Shown in pieces: positions 1-12,325 of a DNA stretch of 64,000 bases (position 1 is the stretch's first letter; each line of letters begins with the position of its first letter). Position numbers and translations under genes: made by a program. This DNA comes from Cercis canadensis (Eukaryota > Streptophyta > Magnoliopsida > Fabales > Fabaceae), in assembly GCA_003255065.1 (NCBI GenBank), contig QAOA01000289.1, positions 915,805-979,804 on the forward strand. The letters run 5' to 3'. Under the pieces are notes generated by a model. That model did no database searches and was not told the DNA's origin. It saw only the letters and a program-made list of their open reading frames with translations.

Positions 1-27
1 ATTTCCTCTCTTTCTATCCTTGTGAAG

Positions 28-1767
28 ATTAACATGAAGGGTCTAGATGGTATTCAAGGCCCTGTATATGTGGGCACAGGGTGTGTGTTCAGGAGGCAAG
101 CTTTATATGGCTACAATCCTCCCAAGGGTCCTAAGCGTCCAAAAATGGTAAGCTGTGACTGCTGCCCATGTTTCGGACGCCGGAAGAAGCTTAAGAAGTA
201 TGCCAAGAATGATGCAAATGGAGAGGCTGCAACCCTACAAGGTTCTTAATATTCTAATCAATAATCTAGACACAAATTTGTGTCCAAATTGGTTTCCATT
301 TACCCATTTTAACCCCTCTTTCACTTTATCTACACAGGAATGGATGAGGACAAAGAGTTGCTCATGTCCCAGATGAATTTTGAGAAGAAATTTGGGCAGT
401 CATCTATTTTTGTGACTTCAACTCTAATGGAAGAGGGTGGTGTGCCTCCTTCTTCAAGCCCAGCAGCACTGCTTAAAGAAGCAATTCATGTCATCAGTTG
501 CGGCTACGAAGACAAAACTGAATGGGGAACTGAGGTAATATCAACAACACTTGATATTTTCTTTTGCTAATTCAAATTAAGAAGGTTAGCTTATGATCAT
601 CCATGCTCTTGCTTTTTTCTCAAATGCAGCTTGGTTGGATCTATGGATCTATCACAGAGGATATCCTAACAGGTTTTAAGATGCATTGCCGAGGTTGGAG
701 GTCTATTTACTGTGTGCCAAACAGAGATGCATTCAAGGGTACAGCTCCTATCAACTTGTCAGATCGACTCAACCAGGTGCTTCGTTGGGCTCTTGGTTCC
801 ATTGAGATCTTTTTCAGTCGCCACTGCCCAGCATGGTATGGCTACAAGGGGGGAAAACTCAAGTGGCTTGAGAGATTTGCCTATGTCAACACAACTGTCT
901 ACCCCTTCACCTCCCTTCCTCTAGTTGCCTACTGTATACTTCCTGCAGTTTGCTTACTCACTGACAAATTCATCATGCCACCAGTAAGAATTTTTTTGCC
1001 CTTCTTCGTAGGAATTAATTAGACATGACATGTTTATTAGATTATAGCACATGCCAGTAATTCAGTAACCTTCAAAGTACAATAGTAAGCATGGTAATCA
1101 TCCCCTTATTAGTAACAAATGGAAGGTCTTTTAGTCCTGGTTCAAGGTGCTGATAACATTATTATTTTGATTGTTGATGATGCAGATAAGCACTTTTGCT
1201 AGTTTATACTTCATTGCTCTCTTCCTTTCAATCTTCGCGACCGGTATTCTTGAGTTGAGATGGAGTGGAGTTAGCATTGAGGAGTGGTGGAGAAATGAAC
1301 AATTCTGGGTCATTGGAGGTGTATCAGCACATCTGTTTGCTGTTATACAAGGTATTCTCAAGGTTCTGGCTGGAATTGACACTAACTTCACTGTTACATC
1401 AAAGGCAGCAGATGATGAGGACTTTGGAGAATTATACACCTTTAAATGGACAACTCTCCTAATCCCTCCAACCACTATCTTAATCATCAATCTTGTTGGG
1501 GTTGTTGCTGGAATCTCAGATGCCATAAACAATGGGTACCAATCCTGGGGACCTCTATTTGGAAAGCTCTTCTTCTCCTTCTGGGTGATTGTCCATCTAT
1601 ATCCATTCCTAAAGGGATTGATGGGTCGCCAAAACCGCACACCCACCATTGTTGTCATATGGTCAGTGCTTTTGGCTTCTATTTTCTCCTTGCTTTGGGT
1701 AAGAATTGACCCATTTGTCATGAAAACCAAGGGACCTGATACCAAGCGATGTGGAATCAACTGCTGA
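28..1767 (+). CDS. CESA7: Cellulose synthase catalytic subunit, CESA7 type, 3' part only
   Basis: The last four coding exons (28-241, 338-534, 630-983, 1186-1767) join in phase and give the C-terminal 448 residues. The gene starts upstream of the window. Family role: plasma-membrane GT2 enzyme polymerising UDP-glucose into beta-1,4-glucan in secondary cell walls, within the CESA4/7/8 complex. Seen here: the class-specific Cys-rich region after [19 protein letters not shown], the intact TED motif (654-662), QVLRW, then the cluster of C-terminal membrane helices and the ending CGINC. The residues agree closely with what I recall of Arabidopsis CESA7/IRX3. A second CESA7-like gene follows 1.4 kb downstream on the same strand with identical lengths for these four exons (214, 197, 354, 582 nt), so the pair is a tandem duplication. 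Nothing looks broken in the visible part. Confidence 0.95.
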
Positions 1768-3116
1768 AATGATGGTTCTTTTCCTATAGGCTTCTTTGAT
1801 GAACATCTTTAGAAGATGTATGTAAATTCTTGATTTTATTGTGATGTGTGAGCCGACAAAGTGGAGATACACAAGGATGAATAAGGAGAGTGAAAATTTT
1901 GTTTAGCATGAATGCAATGTATCCATTTTTGTAAATGTTCTAAATGACATGTTGGCAACAAAATGTTCTTTCTCAAACTCAAGGTTGCAAGATTGATTGA
2001 GTATTGATATTGTTGCGCGGTTAGCATCTGGTTCGTTGTATCAAACCCAAAAGCATTTATAAAGATAGAATAATGAAGAATACGGGCAAACGAAAAAACA
2101 ATATCATGAAAACTTATAATGGGCTATATGGTGTTTGCTCTGTCGAAGAACAGTTTTTCATAGGTGACAACAAAAAAGAAGAAACAGTTTTGGCATACTC
2201 TGCTTAAAATTTTATAATGATTGCTATGAAAGTATAACATGCTTATAATGTTTGTTCGAAACAATCAACGAAATTAAGCTTTCTGAGGTTTCCACTTGAA
2301 AGATGGACTACAAACATTGGTAAGGAAGAACTTACTTGATCAATTCGCGGTTTTCGGATACTTTGATTTTCGCCCATAAAATCAGTTTCTGAGTTCAATC
2401 ATCTAGGGGGTAGGGGTTTTAGTGAATAAAATTTGCTCAAGTCCTTTTTTTTCCCCCTTTGTGTGCCAAATTTTGGGTTGATATAGAAATGCATCATTGA
2501 GCAGTACCCCTATAGCGTTTCTATCATGTCAAATTCAACAAAGAAATGGCTGAATGCACCCTTTTCATGAGGGTTACTGAAAATGTGGAGTGAGAACTGA
2601 TATCTTCTAGGCTAAGGTAGAAGGTGCTGACATTTAATCCTTCTGTTCCCTTATAGTCCTTTTTGTTTGGTGTGCTATTTGAACATGAAAACGTCATTTT
2701 TTGCGGCGCAACATCATGAAAGGATCTCAGTATCCTTAAAAAGATGGATTTTCATACGAAGCAGCAAGTTGCATCTAAATTTAAGCATAAAAGTACCAAG
2801 TGGCTCCAAAACGTCATGCCTCTAAGGAAGAATGTCTAGTTTCTATTATTGTCGTCTAAACATTATGAAACTGATATATGATGCTTATTCTGATATGAGA
2901 AGCTTATTCTACCCACTTACCTTATCAAGGGCAGAACTTTAACCGACAATGTCCACAACAAAATGCAAACACTCCCGTTTAGAATGTGCAAATTACTAAA
3001 TTAAGTTGCAATACAAACTTCAAGCATATAGTAACCCTTCAACCAAAAATAGAACCCTTGTGTGGACAGAAGAGAAAAAAGCACCTCCATGCTCTACCTT
3101 GAGTGATGAGAATAGT
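1768..3116. other. Intergenic spacer between the tandem CESA genes
   Basis: This holds the 3' UTR of the first CESA gene and the upstream region of the second. It is AT-rich with no convincing coding frame or recognised repeat. I looked for MYB46-type AC elements and found only partial matches, so none is called. Confidence 0.6.
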
Positions 3117-3126
3117 TATATAAATA
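3117..3126 (+). promoter_or_regulatory. Probable TATA box of the second CESA gene
   Basis: TATATAAATA lies about 52-61 bases before the ATG at 3178. With usual plant TATA spacing this would leave a short 5' UTR of roughly 25-30 bases. This is inferred from sequence only. Confidence 0.5.
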
Positions 3127-3177
3127 AAATCCTATCTCACACTCTTATACTTGCTCTGCCCTCACTGGCCATCCGCC

Positions 3178-6100
3178 ATGGAAGCTAGTAGTGGACTTTT
3201 TACAGGGACTCATGATGGCAATGAGCTTGTGGTCATCGAAGGACACGAAGAGGTAAACAATAGAGAAACAAGGAAGAGGAGTTGTTTTGATTATAATATG
3301 TTAGCAGGTTGTTTGAATATTTTGGATTAACATATACTACGTGGTTGTGGTGCAGCCAAAGCCTGTGAGGAACTTAGATGGGCAGCTCTGTGAGATATGT
3401 GGTGACACAGTGGGACTTACAGTGGATGGAGATTTATTCGTGGCTTGTGAAGAGTGTGGTTTCCCAGTGTGCAGGCCATGCTATGAGTATGAGAGGAGGG
3501 AAGGGACCCAAGTTTGCCCTCAGTGCCAGACAAGATACAAGCGCATCAAAGGTATAGCCAACAGATATATATGCACTCTCAAATTTCAAACACAAGTCAG
3601 TTTTCATTGCAATACAAATATATGATCTGTCACTCTTTTTGCCATACCTATCTGTACCAATGAACAAGTATATAGTGAACTAACTGGGAAATGACCATAA
3701 GTGGAAAAGAAAAATCCTTTGTAATTTGTAGTTTTGTTTCTTTACATAATTGTTTCCTTACTGTGCGAAGGAAGCCCCAGAGTGGAAGGAGATGAAGATG
3801 AAGATGATGTGGACGATATCGAACAAGAATTTAAAATGCTGCAAGGGAAGATGAGCCATGGAGATGATGAGAATACTAAATCACCATCACTAGTTACAGC
3901 AAAGGTGAATGGGGAGCTACCAATATCTTCTTATGGTCTTGGAGAATCTGGTATGTTGAAGAGATCTGCTCACTTTTACCTTCCTTTTATAGTTAAAAGA
4001 ATGTGGGCTTGAGAATCACCGTCATTTTATTATTTCCTAATTTGGAATAAGTTATGATTCTTAATATACGGCAACTTTCAATGAAAACTAAGTAGCATGA
4101 TTTCCATGAAGCAGGAAGTGCAAGATGGGATGAAAAGGATAAAGAGAGGATAGATGACTGGAAGTTGAATCAAGGCAATCTGTTGCCTGAAACAGACGCC
4201 TCCGTGGACCCGGAAAAGGCCATGTATGCACTATAACATCTTTCTAAATGACTGCTGTCTTGAAATCCTAAGCTAATTATTATATAAAATGGTGCAGGAG
4301 AGATGAAGCTAGACAGCCACTCTCAAGGAAAGTAGCAATACCATCAGGGAGACTCAGTCCTTATAGAATGATGGTTGTTGCTCGGCTTATCATCACAGTA
4401 TTCTTCATTCAGTACAGAATGTTGCACCCAGTGCCCGAAGCAATTGGGCTCTGGCTAATATCTGTAGCATGTGAAATCTGGCTTGCACTCTCATGGATGC
4501 TTGATCAGCTTCCCAAATGGTTTCCCACTGATCGCGAGACATACCTTGATCGGCTTTCACTCAGGTTTCATGAATTTCTCTATCTATCATTCTGAATTAG
4601 CTTATGACAACAGAGGTTTCTGGTACATAACTCAATTACTGAATAACTTGGGCATAATAATAATTTTGAGTCACTAGCAGTAGGAACATATGATACAAAA
4701 TTCATGACTTAAAAAGTATTTTTGCTTAAATCACAGTAACTGATAAAGCCTAAATTACAGAACCAAATGAGATCAATATTGTTGATTCTGCACCTTATAA
4801 GAGCTGAAATCTGCATTAAGCATCTAAATGTATACAACTTTTGTAATGCAGGTATGAACCGGAGGACAAGCCCAATTTGCTTTCTCTAATAGATGTCTTT
4901 GTCACTACTGTGGATCCAATCAAGGAGCCTCCTTTAGTTACAGCCAACACAGTTCTTTCAATCTTGGCCATGGATTACCCTGCTGACAGAATCGCATGCT
5001 ATGTTTCTGATGATGGAGCTTCCATGCTCACCTTTGAAGCTCTTCAAGAAACTGCTGAATTTGCACGCAAGTGGGTCCCTTTCTGCAAAAAATATTCTAC
5101 AGAGCCTCGAGCACCAGAGAAGTACTTCTCTGAGAAGATTGATTTTCTCAAGGATAAGGTCCAGCCAACATATGTAAAAGAACGTCGAACTATGAAGGTT
5201 TGTCTTAATCCTCTTAATGCCTTCTCTTAGAATACTACTAAATTTGAGCAGAGCAAGGTTTACCTGTTTGTTGGCACATAACAGAGAGAATATGAAGAAT
5301 TTAAGGTTAGAATAAATGCACTGGTGGCTAGATCCACGAGAGTTCCCCTCGAAGGGTGGACCATGAAAGATGGGACACCATGGCCAGGAAACAATACCAA
5401 AGATCATCCTGGTATGATACAAGTCCTTCTTGCTCAGAGTGGAGGCCCTGAATCTGATGCTGCAGGAAATGAGCTTCCCCGTCTTGTCTACGTGTCTCGC
5501 GAGAAAAGGCCTGGATTTCAACACCACAACAAAGCTGGCGCACTGAATGCCTTGGTAAACTTTTCAACCACCATCTCTCATCTTTCAGATTATAATATCG
5601 CACCCTTGTACTCCATTGTAAGCTTGTTGTGACCTTTCAATTCTTCCTTGAATTTTCAGCTTCGCGTATCTGCAGTGCTAAGCAATGCTACTTTTGTGCT
5701 GAATTTGGATTGCAATCATTATGTAAACAATAGCAAGGCTGTGAGAGAGGCCATGTGTTTCTTCATGGACCTGCAAACTGGGAAGAGCGTTTGCTTTGTC
5801 CAGTTCCCAATACGATTCGATAGCCTTGATACGCATGATCGTTATGCCAACAGAAACACTGTTTTATTTGATGTAATTAAAAAATTTTCATAACTAAATT
5901 TTCTCTTGATTTATTTTATTGCCTTGACTTCGTGAGTGGAAAATGAGATGGCGCTCCTTCTGTTCTTTCTTCTGCAGATTAAATTGAGGTGTGAAGATGG
6001 AATTCAGGGACCTGCTTATGTTGGTTCAGGATGTATCTTCAGAAGGAAAGCTTTATATGGCTGTGATCCTCCTAAGGTTTCAAAGCGCCCAAGAATGGTA

Positions 6101-7813
6101 GGCTGTGACTGCTGTCCATGTTTTGGAGCCCGCAAGAAGCTACAAGTGCATTCTAAGCATGATGGAAATGGAGATGATGCAAGCATAACAGGTCAACAGA
6201 ATTTTCTATAATTTTGCAATTTACAAAACAAAAATTTTCTTGTCCCCTTCAATCTGAACACATAATTTCCTTTTTTTATTTTTTTTATTTTTTTTAAACA
6301 GGAATAGATGAAGACAAGCAAGAATTAATGTCACAGATGAATTTTGAAAATAAATTTGGAAAGTCTGCAATCTTTGTGAATTCTACCTTAAATGAACAGG
6401 GTGGCATTTCTTCATCCTCCAGTCAGGCAGCCCTGCTTAAAGAAGCCATTCATGTTATGAGTAGTAGCTATGAGGACAGAACTCCCTGGGGAAAGGAGGT
6501 ATTACTGACAGCTCTTTTTTCATGTGCCTCCAGGTTTTTCTGATGGTAGATGTAAAACTGAATCATTCTTCACCACTTTTGCCATCTACAGGTAGGTTGG
6601 AACTATGGATCTATAGCATCAGATACTCTGACAGGTTTTAAGATGCATTGTCGTGGTTGGAGATCTATATACTGTATGCCAAAGAGATCTGCATTCAGGG
6701 GTACGGCTCCTATCAACCTTTCAGATCGACTAAACCAGGTGCTTAGATGGGCAGTGGGATCAATGGAGATCCTTTTCAGCCACCATTGCCCATTATTGTA
6801 TGGCATGAAGGACGGAAAACTCAAGGGGCTTCAGAGGGTTTCCTATATCAGCAGCACTGTCTATCCCTTCAGCTCCATACCCCTCCTAGTATATTGTCTC
6901 CTTCCTGCTATCTGCTTGCTCACCGGAAAATTCATCACACCATCGGTAACAATAAATTTCCATTTCCTATATCAAAAAAGGAAGATGATTAGACCATTGA
7001 CCAATCATGAACTTTAACTACACCAGTTCATCTATTACCCTTATAGGAGCAAATAGGATTATTTGAACTGTAATGCTCTTTGTAAGGGTTAAAAGATCAG
7101 TTTGTAACATGGACCATGAACCAACAATCATATATATAATCAAACTGGAAACATAAACCTAATCTCTTCAAGATTCTTCTTCTCCTTTCTCTTTATACTG
7201 ATAAAGCCATTCTTAATTTGTTATTATCCAGGTAAGCACTTTTGCAAGCCTCCTCTTCATTGCTCTGTTCATATCAATCTTTGCAACGGGTATTCTTGAG
7301 TTGAGATGGAGTGGAGTTAGCATTGAGGAATGGTGGAGAACCGAGCAATTCTGGGTCATCAGCAGTGTTTCTGCGCACCTCTTTGCCATTGTACAAGGCT
7401 TTCTGAAGGCCTTGACTAAAGTTGATATGAACTTCATTATCATGTCAAAGGCACCAGATGATAGGGAGTTTCGAGAATTGTATGCCTTTAGATGGACTGC
7501 CCTCCTAGTACCTCCAACTACTATCCTAATCATCAACCTTGTTGGTATAGTAGCAGGAATGACAGATGCCATGAACAGTGGTGACCATTCCTGGGGAGCA
7601 CTACTTGGGAAGCTCTTCTTTTCCTTCTGGGTTATTGTCCATCTTTACCCATTCCTTAAAGGTCTGATGGGTAGGCAGAACCGAACACCAACTCTTATTG
7701 TTATATGGTCAGTGCTTTTGGCTTCTATCTTCTCCTTAGTTTGGGTAAGAATTGATCCTTTTGTGTTAAAAACAAAGGGACCTGACATCAAGCAATGTGG
7801 AATCAGTTGCTGA
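3178..7813 (+). CDS. Divergent CESA7-like cellulose synthase, complete, altered catalytic motifs
   Basis: Twelve exons join in phase (3178-3252, 3356-3551, 3771-3950, 4115-4223, 4298-4564, 4852-5197, 5285-5554, 5660-5872, 5978-6191, 6302-6498, 6592-6945, 7232-7813), giving 1000 residues, close to family length. Domains in order: N-terminal RING-like zinc finger (CEICG ... CPQC, about residues 34-80), acidic linker, two membrane helices, GT2 catalytic core, then C-terminal helices. DDGAS (Asp329-330) and QVLRW (738-742) are intact. The usual DCD is DCN (498-500, Asn at 500), and the usual TED is ASD (698-700), keeping only the last Asp. FPQRF is FPIRF and the normal NMKGLDG stretch reads KLRCEDG. 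Family knowledge says DCD binds UDP and metal and the TED Asp is the catalytic base. The open 1000-codon frame argues against simple decay. It may be a non-catalytic or modified complex subunit, or a recently released duplicate; which one is inference. Confidence 0.93.
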
Positions 7814-8662
7814 ATTTTTTCCTTGATCCATCTACTTCACCAGAAGATGCATGTGATATCTAGTTTTATAGGTATGGAACAAGAGCCCACAAGGACTAGA
7901 TGGACAGAAATGAATAAAGTTAGGGCAAAAATTTTGTAAAACATGAGTGCAACATCCCTCACAAATGTTTTCTTCTTTTTTTTTTTTTTTTGGTTAAATG
8001 AAAGGAGAAAGTGAAGAGCAATAACTTGTTTTGTAAGTACAGTGACAGAAGTGTTACTTATGATACTTTTTAATTGCAAATGAGTTCAAGATTACTTCAC
8101 AACTTGTTCAAATCACATCTGGAATCTAGAGAAAATACTGGGCAAAGCACCAGACAAAGGGAAAAGAGGAGGTAAATATTATGAACACTTGATAACTTGA
8201 TCTAAGTTGAAACAAGGTAACTGTCTTGTTTACTATTCAAAAACAATTTGAAAAAGATAACTTAAAAGCTCTGCTACAAAAATTCAATGTAAGTAACATC
8301 AGCATCTGTTTGAATAAAAAGAATGTAATGCTAATAAGCATTTGTAAAAGGTAATCCAGGAGCCCAATTTCTTTTTAAGTGAACTTATTTTCATGATGTC
8401 TTGCTGAAAGACAATAGACATACGTATGGCACTATGGTTTATGTAAAGCACGTAAGAATCTGAATACCAATTTAGTATAACTTACTTCAACAAGAGTTCT
8501 CCTCAAACAGTTATATGAAATGCCGCACATCTCACGAGGATGGTCACAGGAGGGTCGAGATCTTATTGTTGAAAACTGTAATATAATGAAATACGAAACC
8601 AAAAGGTAAGATGCCACTTCCACCCCACATAGCTTAACTGTTGAAGAATTGTTTATTATTTT
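7814..8662. other. Convergent 3' spacer between CESA-like and PPR genes
   Basis: This carries the 3' UTRs of two convergent genes and a short homopolymer T tract near 7977-7991. I see no gene or repeat family in it. Confidence 0.6.
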
Positions 8663-11029
8663 TCACCAATAGTCCCCACAAGAACAGATTCCGTCTTTGA
8701 AATGGTGGAATCTGTTAGCATCCCTAACTACAATAACTCTCTCTGTGATCTTTGATATAAATTTAGTTGCAGTATGGCAATCTAAACAAACCCGAAGATT
8801 CTTGATGATCCTGATTTCAGTACCCGGTTCAGTTGAAATAAGGCCAAAAGCAATGGCTAATTTCTCGCTATGAACATTCACCATGAGCTCCTTTTCTTCC
8901 TCTTCCACATCATGGAAAGCAGTGACAGTCTCTGAATGATACCCAAGCTCCCTCATTTTCCCTGTTAACTTCTCTAGCATTGCATAGATAGCTGTTGCAT
9001 GAGAATGGGACTGATCACCTGATACAAAGACATGTGGGGTTCCATTAACCTCAATTAGAGTGCACCCTGGAGTCTTTGCCAGTTTTCTTTTCTTGACTAC
9101 TTCTCGTATTGAAGCAGCCTTTGGAAAGTTTCTCTCAACGGAGTACATATTAGAGAGTAAGACATAGTATCCTACGTTCTCAGTGTCCAGTTCAAATAGC
9201 CTCTCTGAAGCCACACGGGCAATATTCATGTCTTTGTGAATCTTGCAAGCACCAAGCAATGTACCCCACACTGCAGGACCTGGCTCAATGGGCATTCCCC
9301 TTATAAATTCTAAGGCCCTCTCTAGTTGTCCAGCTCGCCCAAGAATGTCCACCATACATGCATAATGCTCAGCTAAGGGTTCAATCCCATATTTATTGAC
9401 CATAGCATGGAAAATTTCTTCTCCTTCTCTTACCAAGCCAGCGTGACTGCAAGCATACAAGACTGAAAGAAGAGTAACACCAGTTGGATGGATTCCAAAA
9501 TGCAACATCTCATTGAAAAGATTTAGTGCTTCACGCCCATATCCATGGAGCCCATAACCAGAAATCATGGCATTCCAAGTGACATTATTCTTTTCATTCA
9601 TCGAGTCAAATAATTCTCGAGCCTCAGAAATGCTCCCGCACTTTGCATACATGTCAATCAGAGCAGTTGAGATATAAATATTTGGCTCAAGGTTTTCACT
9701 TTTAATCAAGTTATGAACCCATTTCCCGAAACTTAGAGCTCCTAGTTGAGCACAAGCTGAAAGGATAGTTGCGACGGTAACAGGATTGGGAGTAAATTCA
9801 GTCATCATTTCCTGAAAAAGCAAGATTGCCGTCTCTGTTAAACCATTCTGTGTATAACCTGAAATCATAGCATTCCAAGAAGCCAAAGTTTTCTCCGGTG
9901 ATTCATCAAATAACTGGCGTGCAGACTCTATTTCATTGAGTCTGCTGTAGACAGTTGTTAGGGCAGTTGAAACAGACGAATGTGAAATAATACCAGATTT
10001 CATACAGAAACCCTGAATACAGAAAATCAGATGCAGGTATTTAAAAGGAGAAGACACTGGTATCAAACCTACAATTGTGCTTGAATTGACTCTCTCACCA
10101 GAAGCAAGTAACTCTCTAAAAAGCCTAACTGAAGATTCTGTTTCACTGTTGCAAGTAAACCCGGAAATCATTGCATTGTAAGAAATCAAATCTGGCTGAT
10201 TTATTAACATGAACAACGACCTTGCTGTGTCAATCTGTCCACATTTTGAATATAGTGAAATTAAACCAGTCAACACATGAGCATCAAAATGAAACCCCAG
10301 TTTCAAAGCGAAACACTGAATCCCCATCCCTACTCTCAACTCCTGCAACTCCGCCGCTGCAGGAAGCACAGTTGTCACAGTTGTTGAATCCAGTTGTATC
10401 TTTTGTGCAACCATGTCCGCAAAAACTTCAATTGAATCGTCAAAACAACAGTTCCTCACTAACCCAGTAATCATTGTATTCCACAAAACAGTATCCCGCT
10501 CCGGCATTCTATCAAACACCTTCCTTGCTAACTCAACACGTAAAAACTTAAAATACATGTCAACAGCAGCGGAACCAATGAATAAATTGAAGCCTAACCC
10601 ATCAACAATTGAATGAGCATGCAACAACTTTCCATATTTTTCATCAGGAAACCCCGACGCAGCCATTATAGCAAACGAATATGTGTAGTTATCAGGCTTA
10701 AGATTAGTACTCTTCCTCATATGCGTATACAAAGAGACGGAAGAGAAAGGCGAAGCATTGTTAGAGAAGCCTTTGATAAGAACGTTGAAGAGGAAGATAT
10801 CAGGTTTGGGTATGGAGAAGAAAAGGTCACGTGCTTGCCGAATGGCCTGAAGGTCGAAGAGCTTCTGAGTGAGCTTGGTGACGGTGGCGAGGTCGTGTTG
10901 GAGGCCATTTAGGATAATCTGGGCGTGGGTTTGGCTGAGCTGAGGGAGAGTGCACGCTCTGTTGATGAGACTGAGGAATAGGTTCCGGCAACCTGGTGCA
11001 GAAAATGTGCTAACGTCCCGGTAAATCAT
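8663..11029 (-). CDS. MEF29: PPR-DYW organelle RNA editing factor, MEF29/DYW9 type
   Basis: This is an intronless 788-codon frame. It carries a long series of PLS-type pentatricopeptide repeats (recurring motifs such as TALIDMYAKCGS and WNAMISGY), then E and E+ regions and a complete DYW domain ending CSCGDYW. The DYW deaminase-like zinc ligands are present: HSE at about 720-722, CxxC at about 748-751, and the terminal HHF...CSC cluster. PPR-DYW proteins bind specific organelle transcripts and support C-to-U editing. The residues match what I recall of Arabidopsis At4g30700 (792 aa, MEF29/DYW9, mitochondrial) along the whole length. The frame is open further upstream only to a GTG codon, so I chose the first ATG (11027-11029). 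The AUG8-type gene lies upstream on the same strand, as in Arabidopsis. Confidence 0.93.
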   Translation of the reverse strand: MIYRDVSTFSAPGCRNLFLSLINRACTLPQLSQTHAQIILNGLQHDLATVTKLTQKLFDLQAIRQARDLFFSIPKPDIFLFNVLIKGFSNNASPFSSVSLYTHMRKSTNLKPDNYTYSFAIMAASGFPDEKYGKLLHAHSIVDGLGFNLFIGSAAVDMYFKFLRVELARKVFDRMPERDTVLWNTMITGLVRNCCFDDSIEVFADMVAQKIQLDSTTVTTVLPAAAELQELRVGMGIQCFALKLGFHFDAHVLTGLISLYSKCGQIDTARSLFMLINQPDLISYNAMISGFTCNSETESSVRLFRELLASGERVNSSTIVGLIPVSSPFKYLHLIFCIQGFCMKSGIISHSSVSTALTTVYSRLNEIESARQLFDESPEKTLASWNAMISGYTQNGLTETAILLFQEMMTEFTPNPVTVATILSACAQLGALSFGKWVHNLIKSENLEPNIYISTALIDMYAKCGSISEARELFDSMNEKNNVTWNAMISGYGLHGYGREALNLFNEMLHFGIHPTGVTLLSVLYACSHAGLVREGEEIFHAMVNKYGIEPLAEHYACMVDILGRAGQLERALEFIRGMPIEPGPAVWGTLLGACKIHKDMNIARVASERLFELDTENVGYYVLLSNMYSVERNFPKAASIREVVKKRKLAKTPGCTLIEVNGTPHVFVSGDQSHSHATAIYAMLEKLTGKMRELGYHSETVTAFHDVEEEEKELMVNVHSEKLAIAFGLISTEPGTEIRIIKNLRVCLDCHTATKFISKITERVIVVRDANRFHHFKDGICSCGDYW

Positions 11030-12325
11030 CTGCACATGCACTTGAGCTGTTTGATAATTGACCTCACTAAGACCCACTTTGCGCGCGCGCTCTTTGTAAT
11101 TTTGTAATATCGTTTAACTCCAGCTAGGTAATAACAGACAAGCATAAACCCGCCTTTTAACCTAAACCAAGCATAAACCTGTAAACCAAGTTTTCTTTTT
11201 TCTTTTTATAATTAGATAAGAAAGTTAAATTTTTTAGTTGGGATACGTAAAAATAGAAATTTAAACTTCAGAGACTATGAGTTGGGACCTTAGCCTTATA
11301 TTTTATACTTTATACTGGATCAATTGTGCTATATATTTGTAGCTATGACCTAACACTGTGGTTTAAAGATTTTACTTCTCCAATAAATCTTTCACCTGTA
11401 TTGTTAAGGATGTTCGCATGAAAGCTTAATATTTTGTGATATTACTAATTTCCATCCATCTCTATTGATAAAGATTATTAATTTTCTGATTCTGCAGTTT
11501 GCATTATTTGGTTTTTTAGTTATAGTACACGTGTATTGGTGCACTTAGTTATAACAGACTTGAATCTTGTTAAAAGAAGTTTGAACAAAAGGCACATTTT
11601 TTTCTAATTTTGGAATAAGAGCTACAAGAATTTAGAACTAGCCATCTAATATGAGCTCAATCTGAAATCATCTAATCAAGTATACAGAGGTGATGAGGCA
11701 GGGGAATTGGCAGTGTCACAGGCGAGCAGTGTCTGCATAATTCAATGAATCCAACTGTAATGCAGGTGGGTGGGAATAACCCAACAAAAGGGAGTGAATG
11801 CTTTAATAATCCAATAACAAAATACAACCCCCCCCCCCCCNNNNCCCCCCCCCCCGGTCGCCTCTTTCATTCTCTCTTTCTTTTTCTGTTTGATAAATGA
11901 AAAAGAGATTAAATAAATAAAATGGTCCCTTCTTGATTGTATTAAGTGAAGTTAAGAGAGCTGCAAAAGATGCTTATGCATGAGTGGTCTAATACTGTAA
12001 AAATTTTCTTTTGCATCTTTGCTTGAAACTTCTCTTTTACACTAAATTTCAATCTTTTGCTCCTTTGCATCTTCTTTTCATTCGCCTGATACAAAATTAC
12101 ATGTGGAAGGATCGAGCCACTAGTATTGACAAAAGAAAAAAAAGAATGTAGTAAACCAATATAAATTCGGACATATTTGAGAGGGAAAAAAAAACCTAAT
12201 TAAACATTTACAATGGTGAAGACCCAGAGAAGGACACTATCATTTCTCTTGGCTGAAGCGGCAAGAGGTAAGTTGTTAGCTTAGCAGCAGGTCAGCTTCA
12301 TGTGTGTTTAAGTTTCCAAGATTGG
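11030..12325. other. Spacer between the PPR gene and the 3' end of the AUG8 gene
   Basis: This holds the upstream region of the PPR gene (a GC alternation near 11080-11091), AT-rich sequence, and a long poly-C tract interrupted by four Ns at 11841-11844. It probably also holds the 3' UTR of the AUG8-type gene. I see no coding frame. Confidence 0.6.
11828..11855. repeat. Poly-C tract containing an assembly gap of four Ns
   Basis: Runs of C lie on both sides of NNNN at 11841-11844, so the true tract length is unknown. Confidence 0.9.

Noticed and set aside
3178-7813. Second CESA copy as a pseudogene
   Set aside because: All twelve exons join in phase with normal splice sites and no premature stop. 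The motif changes alone do not make it a pseudogene.
11030-11077. Upstream extension of the PPR frame by 16 codons
   Set aside because: The extended frame begins at GTG, not ATG. The first in-frame ATG is at 11027-11029 and gives a length close to the Arabidopsis counterpart.
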